Shown here in pieces: positions 19,522 through 28,744 of a stretch of 64,000 bases of DNA. The position numbers and the translations under genes are program-made. The stretch spans positions 1-64,000 of the forward strand of contig NZ_CAMLMJ010000018.1 in assembly GCF_946481145.1 (NCBI RefSeq), written 5' to 3'. The notes under the pieces are model-generated. The model searched no databases. It was not told the origin of the DNA and saw only the letters and a list, made by a program, of their open reading frames with translations. The stretch is from an uncultured Sediminibacterium sp. (GTDB lineage: Bacteria; Bacteroidota; Bacteroidia; Chitinophagales; Chitinophagaceae). Position 1 is the first letter of the stretch; every line of letters starts with the position of its first letter.

Positions 19522-21171
19522 ATGAAAAAACTTGCTGCTGCACTCTTGTTTCAGATCATACTGATCTCTGCTACTGCCCAGGCATTTCGCAATCCAATAC
19601 TTGCGGGTTATTATCCCGATCCAAGTATATGCAGGGCAGGCGATGATTATTATATTGTAAACTCATCATTCGCCTATTATCCAGGTCTACCATTGTTTCA
19701 CAGTAAAGACTTATTAAACTGGAAACAGATTGGCTATGCGATGGACAGGCCAGAGCAATTAAACCTGGATGGTGCAGGAGTTTCAAGAGGTTTGTTTGCT
19801 CCTTCTATTTCTTATCATAACGGTACTTTTTATATCGTATGCACAGAAGTAAGTAAACTGGGAAATTTTGTCATCACTGCCAAAGACCCGAAAGGCCCAT
19901 GGAGTAACCCCTACAAATTACCTCAGGTAAATGGAATTGACCCTTCCTTGTTCTTCGACGATAATGGTAAAGCTTATATAGTCTTCAACAGCATTCCACC
20001 CAATAATATTTCACTGCACAATGGTCATAGAACCATTCGTATGTTTGAATTTGATCCGGTGCAGATGAAAGTTGTTGGTGAAGAAAAGCTATTGGTAAAT
20101 GGCGGCACCGATATGGCGAAGAAACCCGTTTGGATCGAAGCACCACATATTATCAAGAAAGATGGGTGGTACTACTTGATTTGCGCAGAAGGTGGAACAG
20201 GTTACGACCACTCAGAAGTGGTGTTCAGGAGTAAGTCGCCCGAAGGGCCATTTATCTCTTATGAAAATAACCCTATCCTAACGCAGCGTCAGCTTGACCC
20301 AAATCGCAAAAATCCCATTACCACTGCCGGTCATGCCGATTTTGTTGAGGGTAAAGATGGCAAATGGTGGGGCGTTTTCCTGGCATGCAGACCTTATGAA
20401 GGAGATTATTACAATGCAGGCAGAGAAACATTTATGGCGCCGGTAGTATGGAAAAACGGATGGCCTTCCTTCGATCTGGGTGGCGATGAAGTAAAGTATA
20501 GTTACCCTATCAATGCTAAACTGGATACAAAACTCGAAGCATTCAATGGCAACTATCTTTTTAAAGACGAATTCAATCAACCATCATTGAATGTCAGGTA
20601 CCAGTTTTTAAGAACAGTTCGTACAAACTGGTACAACCTTACCGATAAAAAAGGATCACTTTCTTTATTGTTGCAACCTGAAACCTGCGGCGGAAGAGGT
20701 AACCCATCACTGGTTAGTTTTCACCAACCACATTTAAAAGGTCATGCTGCAACGGCCATTTCATTTTCGCCAAATGCAGAAAATGAAAAAGCAGGTCTGC
20801 TCCTTTTCCAGAATGAAAGAACTTATTATTATTTATGCCAGTCTGTGAAAGACGGTCAGCCTGTGATAGAATTATACAAAGCAGATACGCTTGTTAAATC
20901 TGTACCTGTACAACTTCAAAAAGGCCAGGAAGTACAATTCAAAATTGAAGCCCGCACCGATCAATACGCATTTTTCTATGCAACTGAAAAAGGCAAATGG
21001 CAACTTATGCAGGAAAATGTAGATGCAAGGTACTTAAGTACAAAATCTGCGGGAGGCTTTGTGGGTTGTGTTTATGCTATGTACGCAACATCAAAAGGAA
21101 AACCATCTGAGAATAAAGCATTTTTCAACTGGTTTGAAATAAAAAACGACGACGACGTGTATAAAAAATGA
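19522..21171 (+). CDS. GH43 beta-xylosidase-type enzyme, secreted two-domain form
   Basis: 549 residues with signal peptide (MKKLAAALLFQIILISATAQA). A GH43 propeller (residues ~22-320) with D33 (YPDPS), D140 (NGIDPSLF) and E206 (WIEAPH) is followed by a C-terminal beta-sandwich (~350-540), the layout of the GH43 beta-xylosidase subfamilies. It should release xylose or arabinose from xylo-oligosaccharides in the periplasm, complementing the cytosolic GH43 7 bp upstream. Confidence 0.92.
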   Translation: MKKLAAALLFQIILISATAQAFRNPILAGYYPDPSICRAGDDYYIVNSSFAYYPGLPLFHSKDLLNWKQIGYAMDRPEQLNLDGAGVSRGLFAPSISYHNGTFYIVCTEVSKLGNFVITAKDPKGPWSNPYKLPQVNGIDPSLFFDDNGKAYIVFNSIPPNNISLHNGHRTIRMFEFDPVQMKVVGEEKLLVNGGTDMAKKPVWIEAPHIIKKDGWYYLICAEGGTGYDHSEVVFRSKSPEGPFISYENNPILTQRQLDPNRKNPITTAGHADFVEGKDGKWWGVFLACRPYEGDYYNAGRETFMAPVVWKNGWPSFDLGGDEVKYSYPINAKLDTKLEAFNGNYLFKDEFNQPSLNVRYQFLRTVRTNWYNLTDKKGSLSLLLQPETCGGRGNPSLVSFHQPHLKGHAATAISFSPNAENEKAGLLLFQNERTYYYLCQSVKDGQPVIELYKADTLVKSVPVQLQKGQEVQFKIEARTDQYAFFYATEKGKWQLMQENVDARYLSTKSAGGFVGCVYAMYATSKGKPSENKAFFNWFEIKNDDDVYKK

Positions 21172-21186
21172 TATAACCTGTTTACT

Positions 21187-23805
21187 ATGAAAAAGATTGC
21201 TGCCATTGCACTTGTGCTTGGATCCTTAATAGGACAAGCACAGGAGTATAAATCTTACCCCATGTGGAACCATCTGTTACCGATGGAACAAAGGGTAAAT
21301 GATGTAGTAAAACGATTAACACTGGAAGAAAAAGTTGCACAGATGCTCAATGCAACACCGGCAATTCCTCGCCTGGGTATTCCGGCATACGATTGGTGGA
21401 ACGAAGTACTACATGGCGTAGCAAGAACACCTTACAAAGTTACTTCCTATCCGCAAGCCATTGCAATGGCCGCAACCTGGGATACCAATTCACTGAAACA
21501 AATGGCCGATTATTCGGCTATTGAAGGAAGGGCAGTACATAATAAAGCGATCCAGGAGAACAGAACAAATGAAAGATACCTGGGCCTCACTTATTGGACA
21601 CCCAATATCAATATTTTCAGAGATCCACGTTGGGGACGTGGTCAGGAAACCTATGGTGAAGATCCATTCCTCACCACTTACCTTGGTGCCGCCTTTGTAA
21701 AAGGCTTACAAGGTAATGATCCCAAGTACCTGAAAGCAGCAGCATGCGCCAAACATTTTGCGGTGCACAGCGGACCTGAACCATCCAGACACTCCGATAA
21801 TTTCAATCCAACCCTTTATGATTTATGGGATACCTATCTGCCTGCTTTTAAAGAACTGATCACTAAAGCCAATGTAGAAGGTGTAATGTGTGCCTATAAT
21901 GCAGTGAACACACAACCGTGTTGTGGTAATGATTTATTAATGAACGATATCCTGCGCAAGCAATGGAAATTTACAGGTTATGTAACAAGCGACTGTTGGG
22001 CTATTGATGATTTTTTCAAATACCATAAAACACATAAAAATGCCACAGAGTCTGCCATAGATGCCGTATTACATGGCACAGACCTTGAGTGTGGTCAGAC
22101 AGTATATAAAACCCTACTCGATGCTGTAAAGCAAGGATTGATGAAGGAATCTCAACTCGATATTTCTTTAAAAAGATTATTTACCACCCGTTTCAAACTG
22201 GGCATGTTCGATCCCCCTTCTGTTGTTCCCTATGCACAAACACCGGCGTCAGCATTAGAAGCCCCTGCTCATCAGGCACATGCGCTTAAAATGGCACAGC
22301 AGTCCATTGTATTGCTGAGAAACGAACAAAACACATTACCCTTATCAAAAAAAATAAAAAAGATTGCCGTTGTCGGACCAAATGCAGATAACAGTATCGC
22401 AGTGCTTGGTAATTATAATGGCGTTCCTTCAAAAGTAGTAACCTTATTACAGGGTATAAAAGATAAACTGGGGCCCGATGTACAAGTAGTTTATGAGAAG
22501 GCCATCAATTTTACCAATGATACATTGCTGGTGTATAGCGATCTATCAGAACAATTCAAATGGGAAGGACAACAAGGTTTTAAAGCAGAATATTATAACA
22601 ACCGTGACCTTTCCGGAACACCGGTATCCGTAAAAATGGAAAAAACGCTGGACCATTTCTGGCAGGAAGGCGAATTGGTAACAGATGGCATCAGGGCAAA
22701 TAATTTCTCTGTACGCTATAGCACCACTTTCACCGCAACAAAAGATGGCGAAGTAAACCTTGAAGTGGAAGCAGATGATGGTTACCGTTTTATCGTAAAC
22801 GAAAAAGAAGTGATCAATGCCTGGTTAAGAAACAGATGGGGTGCGCGCACACATCGTTTGAAAATTACTAAAGATTCTGTTTATAAAATCGTACTGGAAT
22901 ATTGGCAGGGCGACGGTAAAGCCAATGTAAGATTACGTACCGGAAATTTTGAGAAAACAAACTTTACAAAACTCGCAGCAAAATTCTCAGATGCCGATGC
23001 AATTATTTATGCGGGGGGTATTTCACCACAGCTTGAAGGAGAAGAAATGCGTGTTGATTATCCGGGTTTCAATGGAGGCGATAGAACAAGCATTCAGCTA
23101 CCAACCGTTCAAACTGAACTTCTCAAAGCATTGAAAGCGACTGGGAAACCAGTGGTATTTGTAATGATGACCGGAAGTGCTATTGCCATTCCCTGGGAAA
23201 GTAAAAATATTCCTGCTATTGTAAACACATGGTATGGCGGACAAAGCGCAGGAACGGCAATTGCTGATGTTTTATTCGGCGATTATAACCCTGCAGGTCG
23301 CTTACCAGTTACCTTCTACGAAAAAGACAGCGATCTCCCGGGCTTCTCTGATTATTCTATGAATGGAAGAACCTATCGTTATTTCAAAGGACAAGCCCTC
23401 TATCCATTTGGTTATGGTTTGAGTTATACCAGTTTTAATTATTCCAACATTTCTATTCCTGCATCAGTTGCTGTAAAGAAACCAGTGAAAGTTAGTATAC
23501 AAGTAAAAAATACCGGTTCAATCGCAGGTGAAGAAGTGGTGCAATTGTATGTATCACATCAACAGAAAAATATAAAAATACCCGTTCGCGCCTTAAAAGG
23601 TTTTCAGCGTATCAAACTGAATGCGGGTGAGTCTAAGACTATCAGCTTTACAATTAGACCAGAAGACCTTTCACTGGTGCAGGAATCAACAGGAAATAGT
23701 TTTCAGCCAAAAGGAAAAGTACAGATCAGCATCGGAGGCGGACAGCCCGACACAAATCTAACTACCACCAGTAACGTGGTAACTAAAATCATCCAGGTTC
23801 TATAA
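21187..23805 (+). CDS. GH3 beta-xylosidase/beta-glucosidase with inserted PA14 domain
   Basis: 872 residues with signal peptide. The N-terminal TIM barrel carries the nucleophile D269 in SDCWAIDDFF. The second alpha/beta domain is interrupted by a PA14-like domain (about residues 455-590, starting GFKAEYYNNRDLSGTPV). A fibronectin-III-like domain closes the protein (from about 740, VKNTGSIAGEEVVQLYV). ACAKHFAVHSGPEPSRH and RDPRWGRGQETYGEDP are GH3 marks of the xylosidase-like branch. It probably frees xylose from xylo-oligosaccharides in the periplasm. Confidence 0.95.
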   Translation: MKKIAAIALVLGSLIGQAQEYKSYPMWNHLLPMEQRVNDVVKRLTLEEKVAQMLNATPAIPRLGIPAYDWWNEVLHGVARTPYKVTSYPQAIAMAATWDTNSLKQMADYSAIEGRAVHNKAIQENRTNERYLGLTYWTPNINIFRDPRWGRGQETYGEDPFLTTYLGAAFVKGLQGNDPKYLKAAACAKHFAVHSGPEPSRHSDNFNPTLYDLWDTYLPAFKELITKANVEGVMCAYNAVNTQPCCGNDLLMNDILRKQWKFTGYVTSDCWAIDDFFKYHKTHKNATESAIDAVLHGTDLECGQTVYKTLLDAVKQGLMKESQLDISLKRLFTTRFKLGMFDPPSVVPYAQTPASALEAPAHQAHALKMAQQSIVLLRNEQNTLPLSKKIKKIAVVGPNADNSIAVLGNYNGVPSKVVTLLQGIKDKLGPDVQVVYEKAINFTNDTLLVYSDLSEQFKWEGQQGFKAEYYNNRDLSGTPVSVKMEKTLDHFWQEGELVTDGIRANNFSVRYSTTFTATKDGEVNLEVEADDGYRFIVNEKEVINAWLRNRWGARTHRLKITKDSVYKIVLEYWQGDGKANVRLRTGNFEKTNFTKLAAKFSDADAIIYAGGISPQLEGEEMRVDYPGFNGGDRTSIQLPTVQTELLKALKATGKPVVFVMMTGSAIAIPWESKNIPAIVNTWYGGQSAGTAIADVLFGDYNPAGRLPVTFYEKDSDLPGFSDYSMNGRTYRYFKGQALYPFGYGLSYTSFNYSNISIPASVAVKKPVKVSIQVKNTGSIAGEEVVQLYVSHQQKNIKIPVRALKGFQRIKLNAGESKTISFTIRPEDLSLVQESTGNSFQPKGKVQISIGGGQPDTNLTTTSNVVTKIIQVL

Positions 23806-23823
23806 ACAAAACAATGTATGGTT

Positions 23824-24816
23824 ATGAAACGCATCCTAAGCTATATCATCACAGGAATCATACTCCTGCAGCTTTCAACTTTTGAATGTCAGGGACAAAA
23901 TAAGCAGACTAAATTCAGCCTGGATATAACCGATGTTTTAAACATCAGTTATAACAAACAAAATCTGCTTACCTATCAATTTAAAACAGTATACCCTCCG
24001 GCAGGGCAGGATACGAATTATAAACGAAGTGGTTTTATTCATCCTTTGAATACACCAAATGGACAAACCCTTACCACCATTCAACCAAAAGATCATTACC
24101 ATCACTATGGCCTATGGAACCCATGGACGCATACCCTATTTGAAAAGGATACGGTAGATTTCTGGAACATTAAAGGCAAACAGGGAACAGTTCGCTTTGC
24201 AAAGTTTACAGAACAAAAAAGTACTGCGAACTATGCTTCTTATACCGCACTGCATGAACATGTAGTATTCAAAAAAGATGGTACAGAGAAAGTTGCATTA
24301 AATGAATTGCAGACTGTGAAAGTGCACTCTTTCAATGAAAAAGATCAATCTTATATCATCGATATCACTTCAGAAATGCGTTGTGCATCAGAAAGTCCAT
24401 TGTTAATTCTGGCTTACCGATATGCTGGTATTGGATGGCGGGCCACTCCATTCTGGACCAAAGACAATTCAGAAATGCTTACATCAGAAGGGAATACAAG
24501 GGATAATACAGACAATACAAAAGCTAAATGGATCATTACTTATGGCAGTCTACCAGATAATAGTGAAGGTGGTATAGTAATGATGTCGCACCCAACAAAC
24601 TATAACCACCCTGAACCCTTACGCATTTGGGACAAAAAAGCCAATGGAGGTCGCGGAGATGTGTTTGTAAATTTTGCACCTACGAAAGACAAAGACTGGT
24701 TATTGGAACCGGGAAAAAAATATGTGTTGAAATACAGGTTATTGGTATTTAATGGCAAAACAGATGCTGCCAAAGCTGAGAATGCCTGGCAGTTATTTGT
24801 TAAGGAAGTGAGGTAG
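23824..24816 (+). CDS. DUF6807 (PmoA-annotated) secreted protein
   Basis: About 330 residues with signal peptide (MKRILSYIITGIILLQLSTF). Family signs are RSGFIHPLNTPNGQTLT, the His-rich segment DHYHHYGLWNPWTH and IGWRATPFW. The family is often labelled methane oxygenase PmoA in databases, but there is nothing of membrane methane monooxygenase here. Its real function is unknown. It commonly lies beside Gfo/Idh/MocA oxidoreductases, as here (95 bp before one). The frame is open from an ATG at 23818, two codons earlier. Position inside a xylan locus suggests work on a xylan decoration or breakdown product. Confidence 0.8.
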   Translation: MKRILSYIITGIILLQLSTFECQGQNKQTKFSLDITDVLNISYNKQNLLTYQFKTVYPPAGQDTNYKRSGFIHPLNTPNGQTLTTIQPKDHYHHYGLWNPWTHTLFEKDTVDFWNIKGKQGTVRFAKFTEQKSTANYASYTALHEHVVFKKDGTEKVALNELQTVKVHSFNEKDQSYIIDITSEMRCASESPLLILAYRYAGIGWRATPFWTKDNSEMLTSEGNTRDNTDNTKAKWIITYGSLPDNSEGGIVMMSHPTNYNHPEPLRIWDKKANGGRGDVFVNFAPTKDKDWLLEPGKKYVLKYRLLVFNGKTDAAKAENAWQLFVKEVR

Positions 24817-24819
24817 AGC

Positions 24820-24869
24820 ATGGACCATAGACCATGGTCCATAGTCCATTGTCTATGGACTATGGACTA
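24820..24869. repeat. Heptamer-phased inverted repeat (ATGGACC/ATAGTCC words)
   Basis: Seven consecutive 7-bp words (ATGGACC ATAGACC, then ATGGTCC ATAGTCC, then ATTGTCT ATGGACT ATGGACT) fill the gap, and the left words are complements of the right ones, so the RNA can fold on itself. It starts 3 bp after the DUF6807 stop and shares its word with 1162-1182. It splits the xylan cluster and may act as a weak terminator or RNA-stability element. Confidence 0.75.
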
Positions 24870-24911
24870 ACTATCGGCAAGAATTCTATTCATCAATAAA
24901 AACCAAATAAG

Positions 24912-26291
24912 ATGAAAAAAAGAAAGCAGTCGCGCAGGGCTTTTATCAGTAACACACTGAAAGCCTCGGCCATGTTTGCTATACCATCCATTGTACCTGC
25001 CAGTGTATTTGGGAAAAATGCACCAAGCAATCGTATCAATGTAGCAGCCATTGGCACCGGACGTATCTCGAGGATTCATGACATGCCGGGTGTATGGCAA
25101 TACGATTATGCACAACTGATGGCAGTTTGTGATTTGGATAAGCAGAGAGCCATTGATGGACAAAAACTGGTAAATGATTATTATACCAAAAAGAATGGAT
25201 CACCTTTTGATGGTGTAAAAATGTACACCGACTACAGAGAGTTATTACTCAATAAAGATATAGACGCAGTATTGATCAGTACACCTGATCATACACATGC
25301 ATTGGTTGGTGCTGCTGCCGCGAGAGCAGGCAAGCATATCTATATGCAAAAACCCGCATCCCTCACTATTACGGAAGGAAGGGTGATTAGCGATGTGGTT
25401 ACCAAATCGGGCGTAAAGTTTCAAATAGGCAGTCAGCAAAGAAGTAGTGAGCAATTTCGCTATGCAGCAGAATTAGTGAGAAACGGAAGGATTGGTGATC
25501 TCAAAACAGTGTATGTTGGCCTACCCGGCGACCCCTCCGGTGGTATAACTACAGAAATGCCTGTACCCTCTAACCTTGATTATGATTTATGGCTGGCATC
25601 CACACCGGAAGTGTATTATACAGTTGACAGGGTTCATCCTCAAAAAGGGTATGATCGTCCGGGTTGGTTACGTTGCGAGCAATTTGGTGCAGGTATGATC
25701 ACTGGCTGGGGAGCTCACCATATTGATAGCGCACATTGGGGAATGGGCATGGAAACAAGTGGGCCGGTAGAAATATGGTGCGATAAGGCAGAGTTTGCAA
25801 CTGGAGGTTTATGGGATGTTCATGGCATCTTTAAAACCGGTGCAAAATATGCCAATGGTGTAACCATGATTGTAAGCAATGAATTCCCTAACGGTATAAA
25901 ATTCGAAGGAACAAAAGGATGGATATTTGTTTCACGTGGAGATTATCAAGTAACATCCAGTGACCCAACCAAGCCAGGCGAAAGAGCCAAGAAATTAGAT
26001 GCAAGCGACCCTTCCTTACTAACTTCTGTAATCGGAGAAAATGAATTCCATTTTACGGTGAGTAAAGAACACCATGGCAACTGGCTGGAAGCAATCAGAG
26101 ATAACAAAGCAACTATTGCTCCTGTTGAAGAAGCGCATCGTGCCTGTTCTGCCTGTTTATTACATCATATCGCGATGAAATTAAAGCGTAAAGTTTATTG
26201 GGATCCTGTTAAAGAAAAATTCGCCAATGATGCAGAAGCAAATGCTTTATTGAGTCGTCCACAAAGAAAACAATACGAAGTAAAAGCCTGA
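24912..26291 (+). CDS. Gfo/Idh/MocA-family oxidoreductase with Tat signal
   Basis: 459 residues. The N-terminus has a twin-arginine motif (SRRAFISN) and hydrophobic stretch, so it is probably exported folded with its NAD(P) to the periplasm. The Rossmann start is VAAIGTGRISRIHD. STPDHTHA and MQKPASLTITEG (here with Gln before the KP pair) match the exported Bacteroidota branch of the family. Substrate is unknown. It is followed 2 bp later by a lipoprotein of the same superfamily, and DUF6807 precedes it, so the three probably act together. Confidence 0.85.
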   Translation: MKKRKQSRRAFISNTLKASAMFAIPSIVPASVFGKNAPSNRINVAAIGTGRISRIHDMPGVWQYDYAQLMAVCDLDKQRAIDGQKLVNDYYTKKNGSPFDGVKMYTDYRELLLNKDIDAVLISTPDHTHALVGAAAARAGKHIYMQKPASLTITEGRVISDVVTKSGVKFQIGSQQRSSEQFRYAAELVRNGRIGDLKTVYVGLPGDPSGGITTEMPVPSNLDYDLWLASTPEVYYTVDRVHPQKGYDRPGWLRCEQFGAGMITGWGAHHIDSAHWGMGMETSGPVEIWCDKAEFATGGLWDVHGIFKTGAKYANGVTMIVSNEFPNGIKFEGTKGWIFVSRGDYQVTSSDPTKPGERAKKLDASDPSLLTSVIGENEFHFTVSKEHHGNWLEAIRDNKATIAPVEEAHRACSACLLHHIAMKLKRKVYWDPVKEKFANDAEANALLSRPQRKQYEVKA

Positions 26292-26293
26292 GC

Positions 26294-27664
26294 ATGAAAA
26301 CATTAGTATACATAGCAGCAACATGCACTATTCTGTTAGCATCGTGTAAAACAACCAACAATAAGGAAACAAAGCCTTATCGACTGGTTACACTCGACCC
26401 AGGACATTTTCATGCTGCTTTGGTACAAAAAACCATGTATACGGAAGTCGACAGTATTGTTGAGGTATATTCTCCAGGTGGAAGTGATTTACAATTACAT
26501 GTAGACAGGATCAATAGTTATAATAACAGAAAGGAAAATCCAACTCATTGGGAGGAAGAAATATATACAGGCCCTGATTTTTTCGAAAAAATGATCAAAG
26601 AAAAAAAAGGAAACCTGGTGGTTTTAAGCGGCAACAATAAAAAGAAAACCGACTATATCCTCTCTTCTTTGGAAAATGGTTTTCATGTATTGGCAGACAA
26701 ACCTATGGTAATTGATGCAGCAGGTTTTGAGAAACTTAAACGATCTTTTGATATCGCCCAACAAAACAAATTACTGTTGTACGATATTATGACCGAGAGA
26801 TTTGAGATCAATACCATGCTTCAGAAAGCATTATCCATGATGCCGGAAGTATTCGGCACATTGGAAAAAGGGACCATTGATAACCCCGCCATTACCAAAG
26901 AAAGTGTACACCATTTTTACAAATATGTTTCTGGGGCGGTATTAACAAGGCCGGCCTGGTTTCTGGATGTTACTCAACAGGGAGAAGGATTGGTTGATGT
27001 AATGACTCACCTGGTAGATCTGGTTCAATGGGAATGTTTTCCTGAAACTGCCATTGACTATACCAAAGACATCCAGGTATTAAAAGCCAGCAGATGGGCA
27101 ACTCCGGTAAGTATCAGCCAATTCAGCACACTCACTAAACAAACAACCATACCCGATTACCTGCAACCGATACTTAGCGATACCACTTTACAGGTATATG
27201 CCAATGGCGCCATACATTTTTCAATTAAGGATGTACATGCCAAAACATCTGTAACATGGAACTACAAAGCACCTGAAGGAACAGGTGATACGCATTATTC
27301 CATTATGAGAGGTAGTAAAGCCAATCTTGTTATCAGACAGGGAAAAGAAGAAAATTATCAGGCGCAACTCTATATAGAACCTACTTCAAAAGATAAAAAT
27401 TATGAAGCTGCACTGAATCAAGCCATTCAGCAATTATCTGCCAAATTTCCGGGAATTGGTTTAGCTAAGACTGGTAAAGGATGGAAATTACAAATACCTG
27501 ATGCATTAAAAGAAGGTCATGAAGCTCATTTTGCACGGGTGATGGAGAATTTCCTTCAATACCTGAAAAACAACAATATGCCTGCATGGGAAATACCCAA
27601 TATGCTAGCGAAATATTATACCACCACCACTGGTTTAGCTTTGGCACAAAAACAACAGCCATGA
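26294..27664 (+). CDS. Lipoprotein with Gfo/Idh-like fold, putative oxidoreductase C-terminal domain type
   Basis: 456 residues. A lipobox LLASC places it as a lipoprotein. The N-terminal Rossmann-like part (YRLVTLDPGHFHAALVQ) lacks the usual GxGxxG loop, while VLADKPMVID keeps the KP motif. The C-terminal half matches the putative-oxidoreductase C-terminal type found in these exported pairs (GEGLVDVMTHLVDLVQWE). The altered dinucleotide loop suggests it may not bind NAD(P) in the standard way. It overlaps the next gene by 4 bp (ATGA). Confidence 0.75.
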   Translation: MKTLVYIAATCTILLASCKTTNNKETKPYRLVTLDPGHFHAALVQKTMYTEVDSIVEVYSPGGSDLQLHVDRINSYNNRKENPTHWEEEIYTGPDFFEKMIKEKKGNLVVLSGNNKKKTDYILSSLENGFHVLADKPMVIDAAGFEKLKRSFDIAQQNKLLLYDIMTERFEINTMLQKALSMMPEVFGTLEKGTIDNPAITKESVHHFYKYVSGAVLTRPAWFLDVTQQGEGLVDVMTHLVDLVQWECFPETAIDYTKDIQVLKASRWATPVSISQFSTLTKQTTIPDYLQPILSDTTLQVYANGAIHFSIKDVHAKTSVTWNYKAPEGTGDTHYSIMRGSKANLVIRQGKEENYQAQLYIEPTSKDKNYEAALNQAIQQLSAKFPGIGLAKTGKGWKLQIPDALKEGHEAHFARVMENFLQYLKNNNMPAWEIPNMLAKYYTTTTGLALAQKQQP

Positions 27665-28743
27665 GAAAATTTTTGACCTACATAGCAGTACTCAGTGTTG
27701 TTGCTGCAGAAGCACAGTATAAACCCGTTACCATCCCCGGGTCAGAAACACGTTTTATTCAGTCTGCTATTGTACAAGGTCAGGAATATGAATTACAGGT
27801 TTTATTGCCGTCGAACTATACAAAAAGTAAAAAGCAATATCCCGTCGTTTACCTCATGGATGCACAATGGGATTTTCCATTGGTAAAATCGATATATGGC
27901 CAGATTTATTATGATGGCTTTATACCTGAACTGATTATAGTAGGTGTTACATGGGGAGGTAAAAATCCAAACCCAGACAGCTTAAGGGCCAGAGACTATA
28001 CCCCAACACGTGAAGGGAGGCTAATACAAAGTGGTGGTGCAGATAAGTTTCTATCCTTCATGAAAGAAGAATTATTTCCCTTCATGGAAAAAAATTATCG
28101 TGTCAGCCAAAACGAGCGGATATTAATGGGCTGCTCTTTGGGAGGCTTATTTTCGATATATGCAATGTTAACCCACACAGAAATGTTTACAGGATATGCA
28201 GCCGCAAGTCCTGCCATTAGTTGGGACAACTATGTGTTATCTAAGTATGAAAAAGCATTTGCTGAAAAGAAAATTAATACACCGGTACGTTTATATATGA
28301 CTGTTGGGGATGTGGAAAGAGGAAAGACTGGCTTTGAAAATATGGCAGCTTATTTAATTAACAAACATTACCCCAACGTTTCTATTCGCTCCAAAGTTTT
28401 GGAAAACACAGGTCATTCAGGAACAAAATCCGAGACCTATACAAGGGGGTTACAATACATTTTTGAAAGACAGACTTTGTCATTCACAACGGAGCAATTG
28501 AAAAAATATGCAGGAACTTACCAGATATCAAATGGAGGAACTGTTGAATTAAAAGCAGAGGCAGATGGACTATACTGGTATAATAACCCGCAAAACAAAT
28601 TCAAACTATTCGCTAATACAAGCCATCATTTTTATGCCGCACACGAGTTCTTCAATCTCTACTTCCAGCTCAATCAGGATGTGGTAGAAGGATTCAATTG
28701 GGAAAGGTTTGGCGGAAATCAATTTCTAAAAAAGATCAAGTAA
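27661..28743 (+). CDS. CE1-like esterase (putative feruloyl or acetyl esterase)
   Basis: 360 residues with a short signal peptide (MRKFLTYIAVLSVVAAEA). Alpha/beta hydrolase of the esterase-D type with nucleophile S159 in GCSLGG; HSGTKSE near residue 258 may carry the His. A small C-terminal domain (from ~280, KYAGTYQISNGGTVELKA) resembles the DUF3471-like tails of such enzymes. The 4-bp overlap with the preceding gene decides the ATG at 27661, since the upstream open frame lies inside that gene. In a xylan locus, removal of feruloyl or acetyl esters is the natural guess; specificity is not readable. Confidence 0.85.
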   Translation: MRKFLTYIAVLSVVAAEAQYKPVTIPGSETRFIQSAIVQGQEYELQVLLPSNYTKSKKQYPVVYLMDAQWDFPLVKSIYGQIYYDGFIPELIIVGVTWGGKNPNPDSLRARDYTPTREGRLIQSGGADKFLSFMKEELFPFMEKNYRVSQNERILMGCSLGGLFSIYAMLTHTEMFTGYAAASPAISWDNYVLSKYEKAFAEKKINTPVRLYMTVGDVERGKTGFENMAAYLINKHYPNVSIRSKVLENTGHSGTKSETYTRGLQYIFERQTLSFTTEQLKKYAGTYQISNGGTVELKAEADGLYWYNNPQNKFKLFANTSHHFYAAHEFFNLYFQLNQDVVEGFNWERFGGNQFLKKIK

Positions 28744-28744
28744 T

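Noticed and set aside
23824..24816. Methane oxygenase subunit PmoA
   Set aside because: The name is a database legacy for DUF6807. The protein is soluble and secreted, without the membrane segments of particulate methane monooxygenase, and lies in a xylan locus.
27586..27660. Upstream start for the CE1-like esterase at 27586
   Set aside because: The extra 25 codons lie inside the preceding lipoprotein gene and precede a clean signal peptide at 27661 with a typical ATGA overlap.
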